Part shown: positions 51,091-60,532 of the stretch, in pieces | Numbering within the stretch: position 1 is the stretch's first letter | Layout: each line of letters opens with the position of its first letter | Origin: Acetobacter musti | GTDB lineage: Bacteria; Pseudomonadota; Alphaproteobacteria; Acetobacterales; Acetobacteraceae | Assembly: GCF_011516835.1 (NCBI RefSeq) | Contig: NZ_WOTB01000016.1 | Span: 1-64,000, forward strand | DNA: 64,000 bases | Reading direction: 5' to 3' | Notes under the pieces: generated by a model | Databases searched by the model: none | Seen by the model: the letters and a program-made list of their open reading frames with translations, nothing else | What the model was told of the DNA's origin: nothing | Position numbers and translations under genes: made by a program

Positions 51091-52047
51091 TTATCCGGCT
51101 GAGCGCAGCATCAGGACGGTTCCGGTGGCCGTGACATTGAGAAGGGAGAGGGGCAGCAGAACTTTCCAGCCCAGCGCCATAAGCTGATCGTAACGCAGAC
51201 GCGGGAGGGCGGCCCGCAGCAGGATGAACAGCACGACGACCGCGCCGGTCTTGAGCGCGAACCAGACGATTCCGGGAAGGACCGGCCCCTGCCAGCCTCC
51301 GAGCCAGAGCGTGGTCACGAGAGCGGAGATGAGGACGATCCCGGCATATTCGGCAATGAAGAACATCCCGAACTTCATGCCGGAATATTCTGTATGGAAC
51401 CCGGCGCCGAGCTCGTTCTCGCCTTCGGGAAGATCAAACGGGAGCCTGTGTGTTTCGGCAATGCCCGCCAGAAGGAACACGATGAGACCCACGCACTGGG
51501 GGATGACGAACCACATGCGGGTCTGCGCCGTGACGATGTCGTACAGACTGAACGAGCCGGCGGTCATGACGACGCCGAGCAGGGAAATTCCCATGAAGAC
51601 TTCATAGCTGATCATCTGCGCGGCGGCCCGCATGCCGCCGAGCAGGGCGTATTTACTGTTCGAGGCCCAGCCCGCGAGGACGACCGCATAGACGCCGAGC
51701 CCCATCATGGCGAGGACGAACAGCAGCCCGACATTCAGGTTTCCGGCGATGCCGCTCAGGGCGGTGACGGGGATGACGGCGAATGACATCAGGACCGTCA
51801 TCATGCCGATGACCGGAGCGAGCACGAATACGCCTCTGTCGGCGAATGGCGGAATCCAGTCCTGCTTGAAAAGCAGCTTGATGCCGTCGGCCACGGCCTG
51901 AAACAGGCCTCCCGGCCCGACGCGGTTGGGGCCGTAGCGGTCCTGCCATAATCCGAGGAGGCGTCGTTCCACCCAGGTCAGCAGGGTGGCGAGGGCGAGG
52001 ATGATCAGCGGCGTGAGAAGGATGGACAGCAGGGGAAGCGGTGTCAT
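51091..52047 (-). CDS. nuoH: NADH-quinone oxidoreductase subunit H
   Basis: Membrane subunit of 318 residues with about eight helices that forms the quinone chamber with NuoB and NuoD. Typical parts are [80 protein letters not shown] and [20 protein letters not shown]. All the acidic residues of the E-channel entrance ([17 protein letters not shown]) are present. Its start overlaps the nuoG stop by 4 bases. Confidence 0.97.
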   Translation of the reverse strand: MTPLPLLSILLTPLIILALATLLTWVERRLLGLWQDRYGPNRVGPGGLFQAVADGIKLLFKQDWIPPFADRGVFVLAPVIGMMTVLMSFAVIPVTALSGIAGNLNVGLLFVLAMMGLGVYAVVLAGWASNSKYALLGGMRAAAQMISYEVFMGISLLGVVMTAGSFSLYDIVTAQTRMWFVIPQCVGLIVFLLAGIAETHRLPFDLPEGENELGAGFHTEYSGMKFGMFFIAEYAGIVLISALVTTLWLGGWQGPVLPGIVWFALKTGAVVVLFILLRAALPRLRYDQLMALGWKVLLPLSLLNVTATGTVLMLRSAG

Positions 52048-54860
52048 GACCGGTCTCCTTCGGGAGCGGCGAAGGTCAGATGCGCGAGGCGGGGAAAGAC
52101 GAAACCGGGCGCCACCATATGGGACGGACAGAGAACGATCCCGTCCGGCAGGCCGGGCAGCGGTTCCGCGGGCAGCACGTGCGGACCGTCCGTCAGGTGC
52201 AGCGTGACGGATGCGCGCGGGGTGGCGTCCGCACCGGCGCTGGCAGAGGCAGCACCTGCATCGGCACTGGCTGAATTACGGGCGGAGACGCGCAGACTGG
52301 CGGGCGCGGCGCGGGCGGCGACAGGCGGGGACAGCATGCTCAGTTCCTCGCTGCCGAACAGCCGCGTTTCGGGAAGCACGAGAACGGCGTCGTTCCGTGG
52401 CGTGAACGGTTCCGGAATGTCGGCGCTGTAAGAATACTGTGTGGGATTGCCGTTTTCATGAGTCCGGTCGGCGAACAGCCGGACGCCCGACGGTCCGCCG
52501 CGCATACTGCCTCCGATTTCCTGCTGAAACCGGTTGAGGGCCTGGACGGAGTTCCATGACGGCACCTGGAAGCCCGGCACGAGAGGCGAGGGCATGTCCG
52601 TGGTGTAGGCGCCTTCCATCGAACTGCTGAAGGGCGTGTCCGGGCTGGCGGGCGGCGGCTGATCGCGCACGCTGATATGGGACCGGATGACGGTCCGCCC
52701 GCTGGCGCGGTATGTCTGGCTGCGCAGTTTCTGGTTCTCAAGACGATACGCCGCATCGGGAGCCGTCTTCACCGCGCCGGCCAGGGCCGGGAATTCCCAC
52801 GCCAGCGCTGCGAGCACATCATCCAGGGTGCGCCAGCCGGTCAGTCCTGTTGCGGCGGGGCGTGTTCCGGTATCCGGTTTCTCTCCCGTCTCCTGCCCGT
52901 TCCGGCTGCGGGCGAGGGCCTGAATCCAGCGCCAGCTCGCCTGAACGGGGGCTGCGGCGTAGACGGCCTGGAAGAAGCGCTGCGCCCTGCCTTCCTGGCT
53001 GACAAGCGTGCCGCTGTATTCGGAAAAAGCGGCGGCGGGAAGGACGAGGGTGGCGTCCTGACAGAGCGGCGTCATGCTGTGGTCGATGATGACGACGGAG
53101 CGCACTGCTTCCATCAGCTCCGCCAGGGATGCGGGGTCGAGCCGGCGGGTAAGATCGTTTTCCACCACGACGAGCGTGCCGATCCCGCCTGATCTGGCCT
53201 TCATCATCACGGATTCAAGCGTCAGGCCGCCGAGCATGGCCAGGCCCATGCTGTTGCAGTCGGGCAGGACCAGGGACAGGCCGGCCATGGGCGTTCTTCC
53301 GGCCAGAGCAGCAGCGATCCCGGAAGCGGCCCGCATCAGCGCGGGCGAGCCATACTGCATGCCCGAGACGATCAGCGGCTCTTTCGCTGCCATCAGCGCG
53401 GTGGCGATCCGGTCGGCCAGCAGGGCGTCTTCTTCCGTCAGATCCGGGACATCGGGGGCTCCCGCGTCGATCCGGTGAGCGATGGCGAAGCCGAGGCGGG
53501 CGATGTCGTCGGGGGCCGCGCGCCGCGTTTCTCCGGCGATGCTGTCCAGGTCGGTGGGGGCGGGGGTGAGGACGAACAGGCCGGAGGCGCATTCCGTTCC
53601 CAGGGTGCGGACGGCGGCGTCCATCCATCGCGGCACTTTCGTGGCGTCGGCGGCGTGGAAAGCGGGCTGCCGGACGGACTGGCGCAGCGACAGCCCGAGC
53701 CGGGGCGCAGTGGCGCAGACATCCTCGCCGAGAATCAGGACCGCGTCCGCGCTTTCCATCTCATGCAGGGTCGGGAGACGGCCCGGATGCTGCCCGAGAA
53801 GGGTGTGGGCCAGTTCCGCGCAGCTCTGCTCCTGCTCCGTCTGGCCGGTCGAAAAACAGTCGGCGCCGACCAGCATGCGCAGGCTGAAACAGGTTTCGAG
53901 AGAGGCGCGCGACGAGGCGATGCCCACCACCGCGCCATTCGCGGCCATGCGCGCGAACTGCGTCATCGCGTCCTGGGTGGGAACGGCGATCCGCTGCCCG
54001 TCGATGATCCGCAGCGGCGCGCGGATACGGGACGATGCGCTGACGAAGCCATGGCCGAACCGGCCACGGTCGCACAGCACGTAGCGGTTGACGTCCTCAT
54101 TGTATCGATTGAGAATCCGCCTGACGGTTTCTTCACGTGCGTTAACAATGGTGTTGCAGCCCACAGCGCAGTGCACGCAGACGGACGGCGCGCCGCGCAG
54201 GTCCCATTTGCGGCTGTAGACGCCTGAGAACGGCTTGTCGGTGAACACGCCGGTCGGGCAGATTTCGGCCAGATTGCCGCTGAAGGGGTTCTCCAGCGTC
54301 CCGTCCTCCGCGCGGCCGAACCAGACATTGTCATGGGAGCCGAACACGGCGAGATCGTCGCCTCCCGCGTAATCGCGATAGAACCGCACGCAGCGATAGC
54401 AGGCGATGCAGCGATTCATCTCGTGCTTTACGAAAGGGCCTAGATTCTGGCTGCGATGGGTGCGTTTCGTGAACCGGTAGCGGCGGGTGTTGTGACCGGT
54501 CATGACGGTCATGTCCTGAAGATGGCACTCGCCGCCTTCCTCGCAGACCGGGCAGTCATGAGGGTGGCTGACCATCATCCATTCGATGACGCCTTCCCGA
54601 AATTCCTTTGCGCCGGCATCGTCGATCGAAACGATGGCGCCGTCGCTCACCGGGGTCATGCAGGCCATCACGATCCGGCCGGTTTTGTCCTCCGGCCCGC
54701 TGAACTGTGTGACCGCGCACTGGCGGCAGGCGCCCACAGAACCAAGCTCGGGATGCCAGCAGAAATAGGGCAGGTTCGCCCCGGCTTCCAGGCAGGCGTG
54801 CAGCAGATTGATGTCGGGCCGGCTGGGGCAGTCTCGTCCGTCGATCCGGATGGTGATCAT
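52044..54860 (-). CDS. nuoG: NADH-quinone oxidoreductase subunit G
   Basis: Large peripheral subunit of 938 residues. The N-terminus binds a [2Fe-2S] cluster ([23 protein letters not shown]) and [4Fe-4S] clusters ([36 protein letters not shown]). The motif CVHCAVGC followed 27 residues later by LCDRGRFG holds the extra cluster N7, found in E. coli but absent from mitochondria and many alphaproteobacteria. The rest is a molybdopterin-oxidoreductase-like fold without cofactor. Near the C-terminus a linker rich in Ala and Ser (about 875-905) is unusual. E. coli NuoG is about 908 residues, so the size agrees. Confidence 0.96.
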   Translation of the reverse strand: MITIRIDGRDCPSRPDINLLHACLEAGANLPYFCWHPELGSVGACRQCAVTQFSGPEDKTGRIVMACMTPVSDGAIVSIDDAGAKEFREGVIEWMMVSHPHDCPVCEEGGECHLQDMTVMTGHNTRRYRFTKRTHRSQNLGPFVKHEMNRCIACYRCVRFYRDYAGGDDLAVFGSHDNVWFGRAEDGTLENPFSGNLAEICPTGVFTDKPFSGVYSRKWDLRGAPSVCVHCAVGCNTIVNAREETVRRILNRYNEDVNRYVLCDRGRFGHGFVSASSRIRAPLRIIDGQRIAVPTQDAMTQFARMAANGAVVGIASSRASLETCFSLRMLVGADCFSTGQTEQEQSCAELAHTLLGQHPGRLPTLHEMESADAVLILGEDVCATAPRLGLSLRQSVRQPAFHAADATKVPRWMDAAVRTLGTECASGLFVLTPAPTDLDSIAGETRRAAPDDIARLGFAIAHRIDAGAPDVPDLTEEDALLADRIATALMAAKEPLIVSGMQYGSPALMRAASGIAAALAGRTPMAGLSLVLPDCNSMGLAMLGGLTLESVMMKARSGGIGTLVVVENDLTRRLDPASLAELMEAVRSVVIIDHSMTPLCQDATLVLPAAAFSEYSGTLVSQEGRAQRFFQAVYAAAPVQASWRWIQALARSRNGQETGEKPDTGTRPAATGLTGWRTLDDVLAALAWEFPALAGAVKTAPDAAYRLENQKLRSQTYRASGRTVIRSHISVRDQPPPASPDTPFSSSMEGAYTTDMPSPLVPGFQVPSWNSVQALNRFQQEIGGSMRGGPSGVRLFADRTHENGNPTQYSYSADIPEPFTPRNDAVLVLPETRLFGSEELSMLSPPVAARAAPASLRVSARNSASADAGAASASAGADATPRASVTLHLTDGPHVLPAEPLPGLPDGIVLCPSHMVAPGFVFPRLAHLTFAAPEGDRS

Positions 54861-54881
54861 GATCCCGCTCCCTTTCCGGCG

Positions 54882-56177
54882 TCAGGCGGCGTGGCGCAGC
54901 GGGCAGCCGCGCCGGGTTATATGGGCCGCGAAATCCTCGGCGAAGAGCTTCAGGCCGCTGGCGAGGGGCGCCATGGCCCCCGGCGCGTGCGCGCAGAAGG
55001 TTCGCCCCGGCATGCCGAGCATCCGGCCATGGCGGGCGAGCTGGTCGAGATCGTCATGTTCGCCCGTGCCCTCCTCGATCGCGGCCAGCAGACGTTCCAC
55101 CCAGGGCAGGCCCTCGCGGCACGGCGTGCACCAGCCGCAGGATTCCTGAGCGAAAAAATGCTCGAGATTGAGGATCATGCCGACGGGACAGGTGCGGTCG
55201 TCGAGAATGATGGCCGTCCCGGTTCCGAGACGGCTTCCGGCTTTCTCCACGGAGCCGTAATCCATCGCGATATCGAGCGATGTGACATCGAGAAACGCGG
55301 TCGATGCGCCGCCCGGCAGCAGCGCGCGCAGTTCGTAGCCGGGCCGCATGCCGCCCGCATGGTCTTCGATGATCTGGCGCAGCGGGGTGCCGATCGGCAG
55401 TTCCCATGCGCCCGGACGACGCACGCGGCCGCTGACCCCGTACAGCTTGGTTCCGCCGTCGCCGCCCGTGCCGAGACCGACGAACCATTCCGGCCCGTTG
55501 ACGAGAATATGCGGAAGATTGCAGAGTGTCTCGACATTGTTCACGACACTGGGCGCGCCCCACAGGCCGCCTGTCTGCGGAAAGGGCGGCTTGCTGCGCG
55601 GTGTCGCGCGCCGTCCTTCCAGCGCGGTCAGAAGGGCGGTTTCCTCGCCGCAGATATAGCGCCCGGCGCCGGAATGTACGTGGATGTCGAAACTGAAGCC
55701 GGAGCCAAGGATATTCTCGCCGAGCCAGCCGCGGCTCCGCGCTTCGGAAATGGCCCGTTCCAGACGCTGACAGGCAAGATGATATTCGCCGCGCAGAAAG
55801 ACGACGCCATGCCCGGCCTGGATGGCGTATGCCGCCAGCAGCATGCCTTCGATGAGCTGCAGCGGGTTTCCTTCCAGCAGCCACCGGTCCTTGAAGGTGC
55901 CCGGTTCCATCTCGTCGGCGTTGGCGATGAGATATTTCCGGCGCTCCGAAGCCGGTTCTTTCGGAACGAAGCTCCATTTCTGGCCGGTCCCGAACCCGGC
56001 GCCGCCCCGGCCGCGCAGCCTGGAGCGCGTGACGATGTCGATCACCTCGCCCGGGGCGAGGCCGTTCAGCGTCCGGCGCGTGGCCTGCCAGCCTCCGCGC
56101 TGTTCGTAGGTCGCGCAGTCCGGAGGGCCGGCCTCGGGGTCGATCATCGCGGTCAGCGGACGGACGGCCAGGTTCAT
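54882..56177 (-). CDS. nuoF: NADH-quinone oxidoreductase subunit F
   Basis: NADH-oxidising subunit of 431 residues with FMN and one [4Fe-4S] cluster (N3). Motifs are RSRLRGRGGAGFGTGQKWSF (NADH site), NADEMEPGTFKDRWLLEGNP (FMN), ICGEETALLTALEGRRATPR and the cluster ligands ESCGWCTPCREGLPW with a later Cys in GRTFCAHAPG. It pairs with NuoE, whose stop overlaps its start by 4 bases. Confidence 0.97.
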   Translation of the reverse strand: MNLAVRPLTAMIDPEAGPPDCATYEQRGGWQATRRTLNGLAPGEVIDIVTRSRLRGRGGAGFGTGQKWSFVPKEPASERRKYLIANADEMEPGTFKDRWLLEGNPLQLIEGMLLAAYAIQAGHGVVFLRGEYHLACQRLERAISEARSRGWLGENILGSGFSFDIHVHSGAGRYICGEETALLTALEGRRATPRSKPPFPQTGGLWGAPSVVNNVETLCNLPHILVNGPEWFVGLGTGGDGGTKLYGVSGRVRRPGAWELPIGTPLRQIIEDHAGGMRPGYELRALLPGGASTAFLDVTSLDIAMDYGSVEKAGSRLGTGTAIILDDRTCPVGMILNLEHFFAQESCGWCTPCREGLPWVERLLAAIEEGTGEHDDLDQLARHGRMLGMPGRTFCAHAPGAMAPLASGLKLFAEDFAAHITRRGCPLRHAA

Positions 56178-56668
56178 CGGTGCGACTCCCTCAGACTGTC
56201 CGTGATCCGGTCGAGATGTTTCACATCGACATCGCCGTGCAGGCTTTCATCGACGAGCATGGCCGGCGCGTGGTCGCAGTGCCCGATGCAGACGGTCGGC
56301 AGAAGGGTGATGGCGCCGTCCGGCGTGGTTTCTCCCGGCCGGATGCCCAGTGTTTCGCGGAGATGCGCGCAGAGACGCTCCCGTCCCATGATCCAGCAGG
56401 AGACGCTGTCGCAGAGCAGGATGACATGATGCCCGACCGGTTTGCGGAACAGCAGATTGTAATATGTCGCGATGCCGTCGAGATCGTCGGGCGACATGTC
56501 GAGGAGCCGCGCCACCTCCCGCAGATGCGGTGTGCTGATCCATCGGAAACGGGCCTGGACCAGGCGCAGGGCGGCGATCGCGGCGCCGCGCGGCCGCAGT
56601 TCCGCTTTTGCGAGAGCGAGGATTTCCGTCTGCATCGGGACGGGGAGCGGGTGGTCAGCGGTCGACAT
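56174..56668 (-). CDS. nuoE: NADH-quinone oxidoreductase subunit E
   Basis: Thioredoxin-like [2Fe-2S] subunit (cluster N1a) of 164 residues that binds NuoF. The ligands are in [14 protein letters not shown] and [15 protein letters not shown]. The N-terminal helical part has [20 protein letters not shown] and [20 protein letters not shown]. It overlaps the 3' end of nuoCD by 14 bases, a larger overlap than the others in the operon. Confidence 0.96.
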   Translation of the reverse strand: MSTADHPLPVPMQTEILALAKAELRPRGAAIAALRLVQARFRWISTPHLREVARLLDMSPDDLDGIATYYNLLFRKPVGHHVILLCDSVSCWIMGRERLCAHLRETLGIRPGETTPDGAITLLPTVCIGHCDHAPAMLVDESLHGDVDVKHLDRITDSLRESHR

Positions 56669-58436
56669 CGGCCATCACGAAATCGATGCTGCCGATGATC
56701 GCGATCAGGTCGGCGATCATCACGCCGCGGCTGAGGAGCGGGATCATCTGCAGATGGGCGAAGGAGGGTGTGCGGATGCGGGTCCGCCAGGAGGTGGTGC
56801 CGCCGTCGCTGATCAGGGTGTAGCTGTTGAGTCCTTTCGTGGCCTCGACACAGGCGCGGGCTTCTCCGGGCGGAATGACCGGTCCCCAGCTGACACTGAG
56901 AAAATGATGAATCAGGGTCTCGATATCCTGCATCGTCCGGGCTTTCGGCGGCGGCGCTGTGAGCGGATGATCCGCTTTCACCGGGCCGGCCGGCATGTTG
57001 TCGACACACTGGCGGATGATCCGCAGGCTCTGGCGGATCTCCTCGACATGCACGGCGATCCGGTCGTAACAGTCGCCGTTCGTGCCGGTGGGGATATCGA
57101 ATTCGAGCTGATCGTAGCAGGCATAGGGCGCGTGCCTGCGGTAATCCCAGGCGGGTCCGCAGGCGCGCAGCCCCGGTCCGGTGACGCCCCATTCCACGGC
57201 TTCCGCGGCGGTGTAGGCGCCGATGCCTTTCGTGCGGGCGCGGAAGAAGGGATTACGCATCACCATCGCGTCGTATTCATCGAGACGCTTCGGCAGATCG
57301 TCGAGAAAGGCCCGGATCAGCCCGTCCCAGCCGGCGGGCAGGTCCATCGCCACCCCGCCGATACGGAACCAGGCCGGGTGCATGCGAAAGCCGCAGATGG
57401 CCTCGATGATCCCGAAGACACGCTCCCGGTCGGTAAACATGTAGAACACAGGAGAGAGTTGTCCGACATCCTGGGCCATCGTGCCGTAGAAGACGAGATG
57501 GCTGGCGATGCGGAACAGTTCGGCCAGCATAACCCGGATCATCTGCGCGCGGGGCGGGACGGTGATGCCGGCCAGGGTTTCGACCGCCATCACATAGGGG
57601 AAATTGTTCATGACCCCGCCGAGATAGTCCACACGGTCGGTATACGGGATATAGGTATGCCAGGACTGGCGCTCTCCCATCTTCTCCGCGCCGCGATGGT
57701 GAAAGCCGATATCGGGCACGGCGTCGACGATGCGCTCGCCTTCCAGCTGCAGAATGATCCGGAAGACGCCGTGCACGCTCGGGTGATTGGGGCCGAGATT
57801 GAGAAACATGAAGTCGCTGTGGTCGCTGTGCCGCTTCATGCCCCACAGGGAGGGATCGAAATGCAGCGCCTCCTGTTCGTGCTGTTCCTGATCTTCCGTG
57901 AGGCTGTAAGGCGGCATCTCGGTGGCGCGGGCGTGATGATCCTTGCGCAGCGGGTGATCCGTCCATGTGGGCGGTGTCAGGATACGGCGCAGGAAAGGGT
58001 GGCCGGTGAACCGGATGCCGAACAGGTCCCAGATTTCCCGTTCATACCAGTTGGCGTTGGGCCAGAGGTCGCTGATCCCCGGCAGTTCGGGCGCGTCGCC
58101 GGTCAGCGGAACCTTGATCCGGATTTCATCGGCGCGCGCGGCCAGGGACATCAGGTGATACACCACCGTGAAGCTCGCCTCGGGCTGACCGTTCCGGTGC
58201 AGGCGCCCGCGTTCGTCGATCGCGGTCACGTCGAAGAGCATGAGCGCGTCGGCGCCCTGTTCCTTCAGCCTGGCGAGGGCGGGACGCAGATCGGACGCCG
58301 CGATCCACAGGACCCGCACGCCGTCGCGTTCCTGCTGCGATGCCAGGATGACGGGAGAATGACACAGATCGGAAACCGCTCCCGTCAGCGCGTCCGGTCT
58401 GGTCAGTCCGGCTGAGACGGTGGCGGTGAGGGTCAT
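56655..58436 (-). CDS. nuoCD: NADH-quinone oxidoreductase fused subunit C/D
   Basis: Fused NuoC (about residues 1-175) and NuoD (about 200-593), 593 residues, close to the E. coli fusion. The C part has [18 protein letters not shown] and [20 protein letters not shown] with the NuoC signature; the D part begins [20 protein letters not shown] and includes [40 protein letters not shown], ending DIDPVMADVDR-like with FVMADVDR. NuoD forms the quinone site with NuoB. Most alphaproteobacteria encode C and D separately; the fusion is typical of Enterobacteria and related groups. Confidence 0.96.
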   Translation of the reverse strand: MTLTATVSAGLTRPDALTGAVSDLCHSPVILASQQERDGVRVLWIAASDLRPALARLKEQGADALMLFDVTAIDERGRLHRNGQPEASFTVVYHLMSLAARADEIRIKVPLTGDAPELPGISDLWPNANWYEREIWDLFGIRFTGHPFLRRILTPPTWTDHPLRKDHHARATEMPPYSLTEDQEQHEQEALHFDPSLWGMKRHSDHSDFMFLNLGPNHPSVHGVFRIILQLEGERIVDAVPDIGFHHRGAEKMGERQSWHTYIPYTDRVDYLGGVMNNFPYVMAVETLAGITVPPRAQMIRVMLAELFRIASHLVFYGTMAQDVGQLSPVFYMFTDRERVFGIIEAICGFRMHPAWFRIGGVAMDLPAGWDGLIRAFLDDLPKRLDEYDAMVMRNPFFRARTKGIGAYTAAEAVEWGVTGPGLRACGPAWDYRRHAPYACYDQLEFDIPTGTNGDCYDRIAVHVEEIRQSLRIIRQCVDNMPAGPVKADHPLTAPPPKARTMQDIETLIHHFLSVSWGPVIPPGEARACVEATKGLNSYTLISDGGTTSWRTRIRTPSFAHLQMIPLLSRGVMIADLIAIIGSIDFVMADVDR

Positions 58437-58440
58437 GGCG

Positions 58441-59103
58441 TCAGATCCCGTCCGGCGAGCGAAGATCCCGCATGGTCCGGCGGGTGCTGCGTTTCGCGTC
58501 CCGCAGGCTGGGAGGCGTGATGGCCTCCACGCCCTGTTCTCCGACCATCCAGCTCAGAGGACGCCTGTGCGCGCCAATGGATTTCTGCAGCAGCATCAGC
58601 CCTTCCAGGAGAGCTTCCGGCCGTGGCGGGCAGCCGGGGACATAGACATCGACCGGCAGGAAGCTGTCCACGCCCTGCACGACGCTGTATATGTCGTACA
58701 TGCCGCCGGAATTGGCGCAGGACCCCATCGAGATCACCCAGCGCGGTTCCAGCATCTGGTCGTAAAGATGCCGGATCACGGGCGCCATTTTGACGAACAC
58801 GGTCCCCGATATGACGATGAGATCGGCTTCGCGCGGGGTGGAGCGCAGCACTTCCGAGCCGAAGCGGGCGATATCGAATTTGCTGGTAAAGGCGGTTGCC
58901 ATCTCGACATAGCAGCAAGACAGGCCGAAATTCAGCGGCCAGACGGAATTCTTCTGACCCCATGAGACGAAATCCTGAAGCCGTCCCATGACGAGATTGC
59001 GTCGTATGGTTTCCGTGAAGCTGACGGACGCCGTGGGCATCTGTCCTGCCGGAGCTTTTGCCCCCGCCGGTGTGCCCGTGGCGGGCCTGAGGGACCAGGT
59101 CAT
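58441..59103 (-). CDS. nuoB: NADH-quinone oxidoreductase subunit B
   Basis: Subunit of 220 residues carrying cluster N2, the last before quinone. Ligands are the tandem Cys pair in [11 protein letters not shown], the Cys in [13 protein letters not shown] and that in [15 protein letters not shown] use the ATG at 59103, which overlaps the nuoA stop by 4 bases; an upstream ATG at 59268 lies within nuoA and lacks homology. The N-terminal 35 residues before [20 protein letters not shown] are variable. Next gene nuoCD is 4 bases away. Confidence 0.96.
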   Translation of the reverse strand: MTWSLRPATGTPAGAKAPAGQMPTASVSFTETIRRNLVMGRLQDFVSWGQKNSVWPLNFGLSCCYVEMATAFTSKFDIARFGSEVLRSTPREADLIVISGTVFVKMAPVIRHLYDQMLEPRWVISMGSCANSGGMYDIYSVVQGVDSFLPVDVYVPGCPPRPEALLEGLMLLQKSIGAHRRPLSWMVGEQGVEAITPPSLRDAKRSTRRTMRDLRSPDGI

Positions 59104-59549
59104 GCCGTGCGTCCCTTTTCGCCGGGGGGTGCCGGGCTGGGCGCCAGAGTGTCTGTGGGGAGGACGCGGGGCAGGGGACCCCAGTCGAGCGCGCCCGCCC
59201 GCCAGAGCCAGGCCAGGGAGACCGCGAGGAAGAGGATGAAAACGAGGGCCGCGCCATATCCGGCCCATCCGGCGTCCCTGACGACCGTCGCCCAGGAAAA
59301 GAGAAAAGCCGTTTCGACGTCGAAGATGACGAAAAACACGGCTACCAGATAATACTGCACCGGCAGACGGAGATGGGCCGAGCCGGTCGGGATGATTCCT
59401 GATTCGAACGGCAGCGACATGGAGCGGCCTCTCGCCGCGCCGGCCCGTCTGGTCCCGGTCATGGCGGATAATCCCAGCATGCAGCCGGAAAGGCCTGCGA
59501 TCACAAGCGCATAGACGAGCAGGGACCGGATGTCGGAAAGATCCATCAT
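59100..59549 (-). CDS. nuoA: NADH-quinone oxidoreductase subunit A
   Basis: First gene of the complex I operon, 149 residues with three helices: [40 protein letters not shown] with the conserved FDVE motif, and [20 protein letters not shown]. The loop with [20 protein letters not shown] is typical of gamma-type NuoA. A second ATG directly follows the first. Two tandem 9-base copies of CAAATACAA lie in the leader 16-33 bases before the start (59565-59582). Confidence 0.95.
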   Translation of the reverse strand: MMDLSDIRSLLVYALVIAGLSGCMLGLSAMTGTRRAGAARGRSMSLPFESGIIPTGSAHLRLPVQYYLVAVFFVIFDVETAFLFSWATVVRDAGWAGYGAALVFILFLAVSLAWLWRAGALDWGPLPRVLPTDTLAPSPAPPGEKGRTA

Positions 59550-59744
59550 GTCAGGGCCATCCGTTTGTATTTGTTGTATTTGTTTTTTGTCTGAACGGAG
59601 ACGTCTTATGTAATGCTATCGAAGTCCGGTGACGGCGATCAGTGCGGGAGCTGCCGGACGCTGACATGCTGCCCTGGGGTGACCGGGAGGAAAACCGGAG
59701 GGAGCTGCTGATCGCTATACGCCGCGTTGCGGGGTAAGTTTCGC

Positions 59745-59770
59745 AAAGATTCGGGCCGGAACGAATCTTT
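59745..59770 (+). promoter_or_regulatory. Hairpin followed by a T-run upstream of the PsiE-like gene
   Basis: Exact 9-base arms AAAGATTCG (59745-59753) and CGAATCTTT (59762-59770) with loop GGCCGGAA; five T in a row overlap and follow the right arm. It looks like an intrinsic terminator, yet it lies 34 bases before the start codon of the next gene in the same direction, with nothing upstream to terminate except a leader. An attenuator or a start-point hairpin are both possible. Confidence 0.5.
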
Positions 59771-59803
59771 TTAAGGATCATGGTGGGAAAGGGACGCAGA
59801 GTT

Positions 59804-60358
59804 ATGGACAACCCGAAAGAGGGTGGCGAGCCCCACGATCCTTTCTCCCGCGAGGCGCTTCGTCTGGGTCGCAGTTTTCGGGAAATGAATCTCTACGAAG
59901 GCTTCGAGCTTCTGATCATGCTGATCCTGACGGCGCTGATCATGGTTGTCACGACTGTCGCGACCTGGAATCTGACCAGGGAGGTCTGGCGGCTGATGTG
60001 GTTCGGTCAGATCAGCCTGGAGAACGCGCCGACCTTTCAGAGCGTCTTCGGGAACATCTTCACGGTCATTATCGCTCTGGAGTTCAAGAGTTCGCTGCGG
60101 ATCAGCCTCTCGCACAACAAGGACGTGGTGCGTGTCCGGACGATCGTGCTGATCGCGCTGCTGGCGGTGTCGAGAAAATTTATCATCCTCGATCTCAACG
60201 AGGTCCGGCCCATGGAGATGATGGCTTTCTCCGCCGCCGTGCTTGCACTGGGTGTCGTCTACTGGCTGATTCGCGAGCAGGACACGCGGGTCGCCGCTCA
60301 GGCCGCGCAGCTTTCCTCCGGGGAGAGAGTGCCTCGGGATTTTCCTCCGAAACACTGA
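59804..60358 (+). CDS. PsiE-family membrane protein
   Basis: Inner-membrane protein of 184 residues of the phosphate-starvation-inducible PsiE family. I start at the ATG at 59804, with AAAGGGA nine bases before it; an ATG at 59780 is in frame but poorly placed. It has four helices, with GFELLIMLILTALIMVVTTV, TFQSVFGNIFTVIIALEFKS, VRTIVLIALLAVSRKFIILD and MMAFSAAVLALGVVYWLIRE. LEFKSSLRISL and RKFIILDLNE are family signatures. Function is unknown even in E. coli, where psiE is under PhoB and CRP control. No clear Pho box is seen before it. It diverges from nuoA. Confidence 0.85.
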   Translation: MDNPKEGGEPHDPFSREALRLGRSFREMNLYEGFELLIMLILTALIMVVTTVATWNLTREVWRLMWFGQISLENAPTFQSVFGNIFTVIIALEFKSSLRISLSHNKDVVRVRTIVLIALLAVSRKFIILDLNEVRPMEMMAFSAAVLALGVVYWLIREQDTRVAAQAAQLSSGERVPRDFPPKH

Positions 60359-60407
60359 GAGGCTGTTTCAAAAGGCGTTTGCAGGCTTTGCAGAGAGCAG
60401 GTGCGGT

Positions 60408-60475
60408 GGCTTTTCGGGGCTTTGCCCCGAACCCCACAAAGGGACGCAGTCCCTTTGATCCCGTTTTGTTAAGTT
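60408..60475 (+). repeat. Structured repeat family B, copy 6
   Basis: CGGGGCTTTGCCCCG hairpin, then AAAGGGACGCAGTCCCTTT and GATCCCGTTTTGTTAA, close to copies 1 and 4. It lies between the convergent PsiE-like and aminotransferase genes. Confidence 0.8.
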
Positions 60476-60532
60476 AAACGGGTGACGGAACGGGCGTTGT
60501 TCCCGTTCCGTCAGAGGCAGCGATCCTTCGGG

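Noticed and set aside
53475-54227. Plus-strand open frames opposite nuoG
   Set aside because: Antisense of a clear complex I subunit.
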